Origin: Petrosia ficiformis
Lineage: Eukaryota; Porifera; Demospongiae; Haplosclerida; Petrosiidae
NCBI GenBank assembly: GCA_947044365.1
Contig: OX345641.1
Span: 7,422,565-7,486,564, forward strand
DNA: 64,000 bases
Direction: 5' to 3'
Below, in pieces: positions 24,095-34,350 of the stretch (the stretch's first letter is position 1; every line of letters begins with the position of its first letter). A program made the translations under genes and the position numbers. The notes below the pieces were generated by a model. The model worked only from the letters and a program-made list of their open reading frames with translations. It was not told where the DNA came from and did not search any database.

Positions 24095-25172
24095 TTACTA
24101 TATAATACTATTCTATTCAGTTATGTACTGTATAGTACTATTACTAGTACTAGTATTACTATATAATACTATTCTATTCAGTTATGTACTGTATAGTACT
24201 ATTACTAGTACTAAGTATTACTATATAATACTATTCTATTCAGTTATGTACTGTATAGTACTATTACTAGTACTAAGTATTACTATATAATACTATTCTA
24301 TTCAGTTATGTACTGTATAGTACTATTACTAGTACTAAGTATTACTATATAATACTATTCTATTCAGTTATGTACTGTATAGTACTATTACTAGTACTAG
24401 TATTACTATATAATACTATTCTATTCAGTATGTACTGTATAGTACTATTACTAGTACTAGTATTACTATATAATACTATTCTATTCAGTTATGTACTGTA
24501 TAGTACTATTACTAGTACTAAGTATTACTATATAATACTATTCTATTCAGTTATGTACTGTATAGTACTATTACTAGTACTAGTATTACTATATAATACT
24601 ATTCTATTCAGTATGTACTGTATAGTACTATTACTAGTACTAAGTATTACTATATAATACTATTCTATTCAGTTATGTACTGTATAGTACTATTACTAGT
24701 ACTAAGTATTACTATATAATACTATTCTATTCAGTTATGTACTGTATAGTACTATTACTAGTACTAAGTATTACTATATAATACTATTCTATTCAGTATG
24801 TACTGTATAGTACTATTACTAGTACTAAGTATTACTATATAATACTATTCTATTCAGTTATGTACTGTATAGTACTATTACTAGTACTAAGTATTACTAT
24901 ATAATACTATTCTATTCAGTTATGTACTGTATAGTACTGTATAGTACTATTACTAGTACTAGTATTACTATATAATACTATTCTATTCAGTTATGTACTG
25001 TATAGTACTATTACTAGTACTAAGTATTACTATATAATACTATTCTATTCAGTTATGTACTGTATAGTACTATTACTAGTACTAGTATTACTATATAATA
25101 CTATTCTATTCAGTTATGTACTGTATAGTACTATTACTAGTACTAGTATTACTATATAATACTATTCTATTA
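24095..25172. repeat. 61-bp tandem array, about 17 units
   Basis: Units of 61-62 bp repeat almost perfectly. Each contains ctattctattcagt, atgtactgtatagtact and attactagtact. Variation is limited to one or two bases (presence of agta, loss of a t). Open frames here are products of the repeat. The same unit forms the array at 60001-60755. Confidence 0.97.
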
Positions 25173-26620
25173 TTACTATGTATTACTATACTATGTGGTA
25201 TTTATATGGTATATAGTATTATACTAGTACTAGCATTATCTATGTGGCATTATCTATGTGGCATGGTATAGTATTATACTGTGTGGTATAAGAGCTATGT
25301 AAATATTTAACTAAAATACTAATTGTAGTATATAATTATACAGTACATTAACTTTACTTAAAGCTATTAAATAAAGTATATGTATAAATTAATGTAGTCA
25401 TGTTTGTGGTCACTAACAGGATTCAATCTTAGTCACGTAATTTTAGTATCACATTGCAAAAGGTTTTGTTAATTCCACTAATATCATTAGTTACATGTCA
25501 TAATAATGTAATAATACTATACAAAGTAAGTCACTGACTGTTACTGTAAGTCACTGACTGTTACTGTAAGTCACTGACTGTTACTGTAAAAGAAGTCAAT
25601 TCCATTATTTATCATTTTAATTACATCATACATGATTTCCATGTTATATTGTTAATTGCTGACATGAAGTGTTAAAGTATGAATGAGTCTGTTTTACACA
25701 TTTAAATAATAATTAGTTCTTATATAAATTAATTAATAGTGGTAGATATGTAAACTGAGACTACTTTGGAATCCTGTTTTCAAAGCTGTCAGATGTTATG
25801 TCACTCGTTAATTTACTTAGTCATTGTGAACAATACATTCTAACACCAAAGGTTAAGAACACAAACTATTGTGATTTATACTCTTTGAATACTAATGCAA
25901 TGATGTGAACTAGTGCTATGATGATAGTATAGTTATCTTGGAAACAGTATTTTTGAAATTGCCTCTTTTATAAGATGGAAGACTTGATGAAGTTGATGTT
26001 TTGGGTCTAAAATCATAAAACCTCATTGAAATGGATTAGTATTTTAAATCGTTGCATATATAATCCACAAACAATAATTGACAAACAACACAGATTTTTG
26101 TAGCTAATACAATAATGATAATATTAATGTCTTTACTTTTGTTGGACATCATGTGAGTCATCTTGTACTATCAACTTACTAGCCATTGAATAACAACATC
26201 CTAATAACTAGAGCTAAGTATACAAACTAGCTTTATTTACTATTGACACCTGAATTCAGCAATTAGTAGTGTTAATAGTATACTTTGTATAGTATCATTA
26301 CTAGTGACATGTAACTAATTGATCATATATATTGGTGGAAATAACAAAACCTTTTTGCAATGTGATACCAAAATTATGTGACTAAAATTGAATCCTGTTA
26401 GTAACCACAAACAGGACTACATTATATGTATACTTTATTTAATAGCATTAAGTAAAGTTAATGTTAATATAATATATAATTATATACTACAATTACGTAT
26501 TTTAGTTAAACATTTACATAGCTCTTATACCACACTATACCATGCCACATAGATAATGTTAGTACTAGTATAATACTATATACCAGGGCTGGGATAATTA
26601 ATCGATTAATCAATTCATTA
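25173..26620. mobile_element. Long inverted-repeat element, copy 1 (left arm truncated)
   Basis: 25180-25545 and 26280-26600 are inverted copies of each other and match the inner arms of the intact element at 60763-63545. The spacer matches too. The outer left arm is missing where the 61-bp array sits. Three 20-bp direct repeats (taagtcactgactgttac) lie at 25526-25588. There is no transposase frame. Confidence 0.8.
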
Positions 26621-27606
26621 ATTGATATTGAAAATTATTCTGATTATCGATTGTAAGTCTATAATACTAATTATTTCAAAAGACATCCTTTTCAAGCATG
26701 AGGCAGTAAATAATGTACAATATGGAAGTGACAGGAAACTTTTTTATCATCAAATGGGAGGAGTTTCCTGTATTAATTGACTTAATTGGCCTAATTACTT
26801 CCGCTGATTTTGAAAAAAAGTGAAACAATAATTATAATTCATTCTATTACAAACTTTCTATGAACTTGGAACTTAATGTAATGATCGAGTCAAAGTAGTG
26901 AATGTTGACAAACCGGGAATTCAGTGACAATCTGGAAAGTTGACAAAACTGATGGGAATTAATTGACACTGAAAGCAGATTGAGTACCGTAAACTTGGAT
27001 TTTATGTCATCATTAATAAATTCATTACTATTCATACTATACGTAGCACTGAATGGAGCCACTGGGATTCTAGCATTTTTTAGGATGCACCATGAGGCTC
27101 GGTAACACTCAGTTAGTTCAAAGATTACATTATTCAGCCAAGCTGTTAAACTTTGTCGACTGAGGACGTCTTTGAAGCTTAATACAATACTATCATTGTT
27201 CGCAGCCTGACTGACAGGAAAACTGACCGGCTAAAGATTTTCGTGTCACCGAGTCACTAACGGTGCAGGATCCATCAGCTGGCAGTGAGCCACCACCGAC
27301 AAACACTCAAAACCTAAATATATTAGCTCAAAAACTGACCACAATACTTATTAATCATGATATAATATTATGCTTATCATAGGACTTCAGTGATTCAACT
27401 GAGCCCGCCATGCGGCATCCGGCTGTTGGCACCATGGCTGGCTAGAGACTAATCAGGCCAAGCAATACTGCTCGACCCTAGCCAAACCACATGGCAGCTT
27501 ATTAATAATGTGAAAGTAGAACCATAGCTAGATTAGGTATTTTAAATTTTAATGAAACTACAATTACGGAGATAAACAGGGATATACGACATACCAACTA
27601 ATAAAG
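26621..27606. other. Right outer arm and flank shared with 63.0-64.0 kb
   Basis: 26820-27570 matches 63130-63990 in the same orientation, including the part beyond the inverted repeat (gacgtctttgaagcttaatac, gattttcgtgtcac). The homology is therefore a segmental duplication, not only two transposon insertions. A separate repeat beginning cagggctggga lies at about 26585-26700. Confidence 0.75.
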
Positions 27607-28690
27607 ATGGCTGCTTTAGGGAGGGGAATTCTTTCTTTAACCTTGAGAACCACTCTTCCACGTTTGATATATTATAGGAACACATCAGTTCATACATGGA
27701 ACAATATAAGACTATATTCTACAGGATATGGAGAAACAAGTGAGAAATAGATATATGTTTTGTGTGTAATACAAGTAATTTACATTAAATTTTGATTAAT
27801 TAATTAACAAAGTATAAATATTTACAGACAAAGTTCAATATAGTGAAAGAATGTCTGATATTGGTGGAAGATTCTACATGTAATATTATTGGTAGTTATA
27901 ATTACTATCCTAGTAGGGGTGTGGTTGGTGTTTGTAAATGTGCGATGCACCGATAAAAGATTTTACCGATAAACTGATAATTATTTTACATATGTACCGA
28001 TAACTGACACCAATCCGATATATCTACCTTCTGGCTTCTGATTCTTTCAATGAAAATCTGTATTTTCTCAATAATTATGAGTATTATATAAGTAATTTAT
28101 GATGTTATAATCACAAAAAATTACATTAATGATCAATGGTGCACTTTTTACAATATCGATTACATCAAAAGTGTGAGAGAAATGGTATTTTTGTCTTGTA
28201 ATATCACATGATATTATGTTTTATTTAATATACATGTACATGTAGTTCAGGTATTCTTACGTCAAGGATTTCCTGTAGTGTCCCTTCCATTACCATCTCG
28301 TAATGAAGTGTGTGAATTCACTCTCCGACCATATCTACAAACTGTGGGATCTGTTATGAATAATATCAAGGTACCTCCTCATTAATATTGATCATCAAAT
28401 TTACATTGGTTTTGTCTACTCTTGATTCATCTACTAATATCTATTTCACTAGCTTAATATAGCCTTTGGGAGTTTAAGTTAGGCATGTGTAGTACCTTCT
28501 AAGACGAAATAGGAGTAGATAAACATGATATTATCATTCATCAATTCATAGCCCATCATTGCTCTTGTCTCTGTCACTAATGATCTGTTCTTCCATCCTA
28601 CACTCCTGTTTAATCATGTTATAACGTGTTCATCATAGTTCACACCCTCTATTTATCTCTCTTTCCATGCTCTGGGTCCCTCTTTAATTA

Positions 28691-28691
<1 letters not shown>

Positions 28692-28781
<90 letters not shown>
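28692..28781. repeat. (CT)n microsatellite forming an MCU splice acceptor tract
   Basis: About 90 bp of uninterrupted CT dinucleotides run directly into cag at 28781-28783, so the repeat is the polypyrimidine tract before MCU exon 3. Confidence 0.95.
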
Positions 28782-28782
<1 letters not shown>

Positions 28783-28959
28783 GGATGAGGATAAAGGAAT
28801 AGATCGTATTGCTATATATTCATCAAGTGGTTCTAGAGTATCACAATCCACAGGTGTTGATATATTACTACAACAAGACTTTGAAATTGAAGTTAATGAT
28901 ACAAGATATAAAATAACAGTACCTGATAATAGTAAGTGAATAATGGTTTGATAGATAAC

Positions 28960-29090
28960 GGATGAATGGATGGATGATGGATGGACAGACAGACGGACGG
29001 ATGAATGGATGGATGAATGGATGGATGGATAGATGGATGGATGGACAGACAGACAGACAGACAGACGGACAGACGGATGGATGGATGAAT
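28960..29090. repeat. GGAT/GGAC tetranucleotide repeat in an MCU intron
   Basis: Imperfect atgg, acag and acgg units over about 130 bp. Confidence 0.85.
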
Positions 29091-29627
29091 AGACATGTAC
29101 ACTGTACATGTATAATTATAATTTAATCATATCTTCATGTTATATTTACAGTATCATCTGCTCCTCTCGATGGTGAACAGTCATTATCTGATGTGAAGAA
29201 TATGATACACAAACTATATTCATCTCTCCATGTAGATGTTCATCAGGTTTGACTCAGTTCATTGTGTCCATCCATTCCATCCAACCATTCATTCATCCAT
29301 CCATTATTTGTCGTTCTATCCATAACTTTACCACTATTATTCATACAATTCACAAACTCTCTCATAATAGCTTGCTAAGGAGAGGGAACTACGAGGACAA
29401 TTAGAGCATCTCAGGTCAGAACTACAACCATTAGAGGAACAATGTCGTCAACTAATAGACGTACAAACATTACTGTATAGGGACTATTAGGACTCGTGTG
29501 TTCAAGCTGGATTCTTTGGTCGTCTCACATTTGTAAATTATTTATGGGATATCATGGAACCCATTACATACTTTGTGACTTATGTACCAGTATCCTAGTG
29601 TTTGCCTACTTTGTACTCACTAAACAG

Positions 29628-30113
29628 GTTTGACCAGTTTTGTTACATGAATATGCATGTATACATATGTACATTTAATGATTGTTACATACTGTTGCTA
29701 TGGTGACTGTATGTAACATTGATGTGTATGTGCATGTACAATGTGTGTTTGTTTTGTTCCCATGGTAACACTACCAATATTACATATATACATTCTTTGT
29801 GTTGCTATGGTAACTGTGTATCATAATCATTACTGTTGCTATGGTGACAGTGGTAATACTGATGTACAATGGAAATATGATTTGTTGCCATGGTAACACT
29901 ACTTATAGTACATGTATGTGTGTTATGGTAACTACATGTACATGTATGTAGTACATTATATTGTAATATATATCACATACAGTATACTATGTATGTGATA
30001 TAATATGCTGTTACTATGGTTACAGTGTACTACATGTACATGTATGTGATATAATATTCTGTTACTATGGTTACAGTGTATTATTTCTTCACACAGCACC
30101 TTTTTAAAATATG

Positions 30114-30147
<34 letters not shown>

Positions 30148-30238
30148 CATATATATATATATATATATATAATAATTATATAATAGCAAATGTATAAATC
30201 TACATAAAGAACTAAAAGATTTGTTTCCATTGCAACAG
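29628..30238. repeat. Diverged tandem repeats of a gttgctatggtaac motif, then (AT)n
   Basis: Variants of ttgctatggtaactgt and tacatgtacatgtatg recur through 29680-30080. They are followed by (AT)n at about 30117-30170. No MCU 3' exons and no exons 1-2 of an HSPA12-like gene are visible here. Confidence 0.7.
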
Positions 30239-31647
30239 GCTGGATTGTGTGGTACTCATACTACTAAAAACATTCCAACTTGGGATATACAACCACTAGA
30301 AGTAAAATGTCCAGAAAGGTTAACCCTAGTATTGGAGCCTGAGGCTGCTTCATTCTACTGTCGCACAATGAAAGAGCGTGATATTGTTGAATATAGCGTT
30401 CCTCAAGCTGGAATTCCACCAACAGATAAATATATTGTTGTTGATATTGGAGGAGGGACTGCTGATATTTCAGCTCATGGCCAAACATCAGAGGGAAAAA
30501 TCGAAGTCCTCACATCACCCGAGGGTAGCTTATCAGGGGGTAATGCTGTCAATCAAGAATTTGAGTATTTCCTCACACAATTAGTTGGCGATCCTGATTT
30601 TTCAACTTACCTCTCCACCAATGATAATACAGTCAATGCAGAAAATAAAGTAGATACACGCAGTATTGTTTATGAAGAGTTTGAAGATGAGAAGAAAGAG
30701 TTTGGACAAGTGTATATATCTCAATATGTTGGCAGAAACCCAGAGGAACTTGATGACAGTGAGACAATATACAATGTAAAATTAAGTGAGAATTTTTATG
30801 AATTCTATAAGCAACGTCTCGAAGATGGAGTAAGTCGATTAAACTTACAAAAAAATGACAAAAAGTAACTCTCGGCAGGAATAGAATGTTGTGTATCCAT
30901 TACTCAAAAATGGAGGAATTTTTTGATGGACCAGTCTCTAAAATTCTTCACATTCTGAAAAATATCCTACACGAGTTGAATAATGATGTTCACGTCATTT
31001 TTCTTGTTGGTGGATTTGGAGGTTGCCAGTACATGTATTATCGTATTCAAGAAGCATTGAAACCTCTTTATGGTACAAACAGATTTACAGTCATAATTCC
31101 CAAAAGTCCCCATTTAGCTGTTGTACAAGGTGCACTTCAGTATCGTAAAAATCCAGAAATCATAAGATCTCGTATTGCTGAAGCAACATATGGTACAGAA
31201 ACACTGATACCATTTAATCAAAAAATACATGATGTTCAATATTATCACAAAATGAAGTCAGGTGAGCGTCTTTGTAAACATCTGTTTAGCCCTCTTGTCA
31301 TTGAAGGAGAATGTCTCAATTATAACCAAGTCAAGAGAAACATGTATCATCCTACTGACCCATCACAGACATCAATACGATTCAACCTATTAACTTCAGA
31401 TAATAAGAACCTCTTTTATACCAGAAGTACATATGGGGTTTTAAAGGAGGGTGTAAAGATTTTGGCCACTATAACTGTACCATCTCCAAATACTGAACAA
31501 GGTACTGATCGCGAGGTGTACCTAACATTTGACTTCAGCCACACAGAGATTCAAGTACATGCTTATGATGTGTCTTCTAATAATGAACGTAGAGTTGTGC
31601 TTGATTGTCTGCCTCAAACTATCAGAATTAATTACATTTCTGTATAA
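30239..31647 (+). pseudogene. H4: HSPA12-like last exon with a frameshift
   Basis: It matches exon 3 of H2 and H6 from the AGLCGTHT start, after a cag acceptor, to the stop. Phosphate-2 (VVDIGGGTADIS) and adenosine (LVGGFGGCQYM) motifs are present. The frame runs to a stop at 30866-30868 after QKNDKK and resumes one frame over at TLGRNRML. The lesion is one missing base near an A-run (about 30849-30867). Exons 1 and 2 are not found in the preceding 2.5 kb. It is therefore an orphan exon copy, probably a pseudogene, though the single indel could be a sequencing error. Confidence 0.85.
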
Positions 31648-32576
31648 TTATACATTTCTATATCAATTGACTGATTGTTTGTTAGTTAGGTAACAAAATT
31701 GATTATTATCAATAATAATTATAAACATGTAATATTAATTATGTGTGAAAATAATTGTTATATATAGCATTATTATGTTAGTGATTTGTACACATGTACT
31801 GTATATACTATGTTACTAATTTTGGCTTCTTTCTTCGTGTGACTAGCAGTGGGCAATATTATCTAAAAAGTATCAATATCCATTACATGTAAGTCACATT
31901 ATATTAGTATAATCACCCCACACAGTTCTTATAGAATAGTCACCATTTTTTGGTCAGTCATGCCCATAATATAATAATAGTAAAATGTTATTTTAAAAGA
32001 CAGAGTCTATTTAAGAAACTGAAGATATTCTCTTGTTGCCCCTTTGCTCGGAGGAGGAAGGGTCTGGTTTTTGTGTTGTATAGCACTTGTTCTAATGGAA
32101 TGCCATTATGTAACATGAATATACATGTACATAATTTAGACATTATTCGTGGAGGATGTTTTTTATAACGTTATCGTCACAATGACTTTAGACTGGTTAA
32201 TTATATTTCCATTTCTGGAATCTTATTGGGGTGCTATATTTTTGCAGCAAAAAACGAGAGTTGCATAACCAAAAAAAAAAACAACCCTTCATGAGAAGGA
32301 GAGGTGTCACTGGAAACCTCGTTTTTGATCTGGGCGGAATAAATCCACTAGCAGATTCAATCCCCAGGAACAAATATTTTAGCTGTTTAGATCCACCCTA
32401 GATCACATGGACTAGCATATTCTATCTCTTTGTAGCAAAATCAATCCTCCAGCAACACCAGACTATATGTGGATTTAATTCCAGAAACACAAGTCATCAT
32501 ATTTGAATCCTCTACTACCATCACCAAGCTCATATCTGGACCACCTTCAGGTAGAGATTTTCAATCTAGTTACTAT

Positions 32577-32616
<40 letters not shown>

Positions 32617-32870
32617 GGTATAGACTTAACTATAATTATGAATTGGAATAGTGTAATGTAGTCATTCAAGCCTAAATAAATTTAGTGCAGAACATTCCCT
32701 TGTTACAGGTCTGATTGGGTTCTCAATTATTACCGACAGAATATAATTGGAGACAATCGTGTGTGTGTGTATGATAGAATTTGCCCTCCAGTCCTAGCAA
32801 GAACACATTAGTAATAGTATAAGAAATCTTGTATATATAGGCCTATATATATATATATATTTTTTTAATT

Positions 32871-32905
<35 letters not shown>

Positions 32906-33124
32906 CAGTATGAAAACCAAACAATTAATGAGATAACCTCTTCTGCTTGATCTAAGTAGTATAGTAGAGACAGGAAGAAGAGTTAGTCTTGAGAAACAGT
33001 TCGACCACACAGCCATTTTTGTTTCAAGCACTCAAATAGCTAGGTGTGGCTAGATACAAGCTCACACCCTTTGGCACCAGCCATCCCAGCTCCATCCATC
33101 TTTGCTATACAATAAGATCTTACG
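31648..33124. other. Intergenic, no gene seen; AT microsatellites
   Basis: It holds (AT)n at about 32585-32613 and 32848-32907 and a (GT)n at about 32760. The rest is AT-rich with moderate-GC patches (32290-32540) of probable repeat origin. Confidence 0.5.
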
Positions 33125-33757
33125 ATGTCTGATCAGTTAACTAGTTTGTTGACCCAATTTCATCTGACAAAAGAAAATCTAACAAAGCCATGTAGTGATA
33201 ACCTCTTCCTTACTCTCAGTCAAGAAATCCTAAGCTTTGAAGTTGCTGCACCATATTTTGGTTGTACCCAGTCAGTAATAGAAGAGATTCGTCAGGATCA
33301 CGATAAGGAGAGATCCAAAAAACTACACATGCTTTGGAACTGGAAAAGTAGAAATGGTAGTGATGCCACATATCTTGCCATTGTTACGATTTTTCTACAA
33401 ATGGAAAATAGACTCCTTGCAGAACTTGTACTGAAAACACAGTCTTGTGAAATAACATCCATAGCAATTGATTCTCATGTAAATCCAGGAAGGGTATCAC
33501 GGTATGGAAACTGGGAAGCTTTGAATGATGTTGAAAAGGAACAGATCAAAAATACTCTCATCAGTGAAAACGAGATAATACGTACCAAGTTTGCTTTTCT
33601 TAGTGATGAGATTCTCTGTTCTTTTGAGCAGCATGCCATTCCAGTCGATCGTTTAAAGCTATTCATAGTTAATTATGGTGTTCCTCTATCTAAACTTGAA
33701 AACGCCTCCACTCTTGCTGCTGTTATGTTAATCTTACATGGGTATTATATATCATAG
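33125..33757 (+). CDS. Death-domain protein, 210 aa, single exon
   Basis: An uninterrupted frame from ATG to TAG. Residues about 20-100 have death-fold spacing: LSQEILSFEVAAPYFGC, VIEEIRQDH, KLHMLWNWKSRNGSDATYL, then a hydrophobic helix ending LAELVLK. The W followed by a short polar loop and ATYL is the typical helix 4-5 region. Residues about 125-205 form a second helical region (NWEALNDVEKEQI, FLSDEILCSFEQHAI, LKLFIVNYG) that I cannot name. It probably acts as a cytoplasmic adaptor. It lies 0.6 kb upstream of H5 on the same strand, and a fusion to H5 by splicing is not supported by the visible phases. Confidence 0.8.
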   Translation: MSDQLTSLLTQFHLTKENLTKPCSDNLFLTLSQEILSFEVAAPYFGCTQSVIEEIRQDHDKERSKKLHMLWNWKSRNGSDATYLAIVTIFLQMENRLLAELVLKTQSCEITSIAIDSHVNPGRVSRYGNWEALNDVEKEQIKNTLISENEIIRTKFAFLSDEILCSFEQHAIPVDRLKLFIVNYGVPLSKLENASTLAAVMLILHGYYIS

Positions 33758-33954
33758 TAATAATCATTATATTTGTCTGTTCTTGATATATATGGTTGAT
33801 AGAATTAAAGCAGAATATACTATTGAGTGAGAAGCTTTGCAATGTCAGTTACCAAATGTGATCGTTTTTTCGTTTACAAATGTAAATCTAATTCCTGAAT
33901 TTATGTACATAACTATAAAGAGTTCATACTGTAGATATAATTATCACTTTTTTT

Positions 33955-34190
33955 GCTACAAATGTTTTTACCAAATGTGGCTGAAGCTGGAATAGCACAA
34001 GTTGATAATATTAACCACCTCCCCGGGACCAACAGCTTTACATCCCCTCCAAAGGATGCGGTGACAAACACCTCCTCAATTTGAGGCTGGAGCTGAGCCT
34101 ACACCTAGTGAGGCGGCTTGAACCTGCAACCTTTCAATTGCAGCCCAGCACTTTAATCAACAGGCCACTAGAGCACCCCCTCCCCTCCCC
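33955..34190 (-). mobile_element. tRNA-derived SINE, copy A
   Basis: Read on the minus strand, the element starts with a tRNA-like head: an A-box-like segment (tggcctgttgattaaag) and a B-box (ggttcaagccg) about 35 bp apart. A body (gatgtaaagctgttggtcccg) follows, ending in a poly-A/T tract. It matches copy B at 52575-52838 along its length. Confidence 0.8.
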
Positions 34191-34350
34191 CTATAGGCTT
34201 CACATTCAGGAATTAGATTTATATTATTGAGAAAGAATGTTCTCACTAATGAAGTCAAGGTAATCCCTTTTTTTCTCTATAATTATATCCTTTTTTACTT
34301 TCAAAAGTATTTTATAAATTACTGATTGTGCTCTATTCATTTTTTATCAG

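Larger units (their letters stand above)
27607..29627 (+). pseudogene. MCU: Mitochondrial calcium uniporter, 5' exons with broken pore region
   Basis: Exons at 27607-27739, 28246-28370, 28784-28931, 29152-29246 and 29371 onward join in frame with GT-AG introns. They encode an N-terminal leader with basic residues (MAALGRGILSLTLRTTLPR), the MCU N-terminal domain (GFPVVSLPLPSR, DRIAIYSSSG, STGVDILL) and the first coiled coil (LAKERELRGQLEHLRSELQPLEEQ). The pore region is recognisable, with WDIMEP at about 29545-29562. MCU is the calcium channel of the inner mitochondrial membrane. Stops and frame changes occur near 29484, 29495 and 29580, and the exons after the second transmembrane helix are absent before 30239. 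It is either a pseudogene or a copy with assembly errors. Confidence 0.85.

Noticed and set aside
24370..24657. Hydrophobic repetitive open frame
   Set aside because: It is the 61-bp tandem array read in one frame, without coding homology.
24095..25172. CRISPR-like array
   Set aside because: Units are directly adjacent with no unique spacers, and the sequence is eukaryotic.
28684..29109. Open frames rich in Arg-Glu or Pro-Ser-Ile
   Set aside because: They translate the (CT)n tract and the GGAT-type repeat inside the MCU region.
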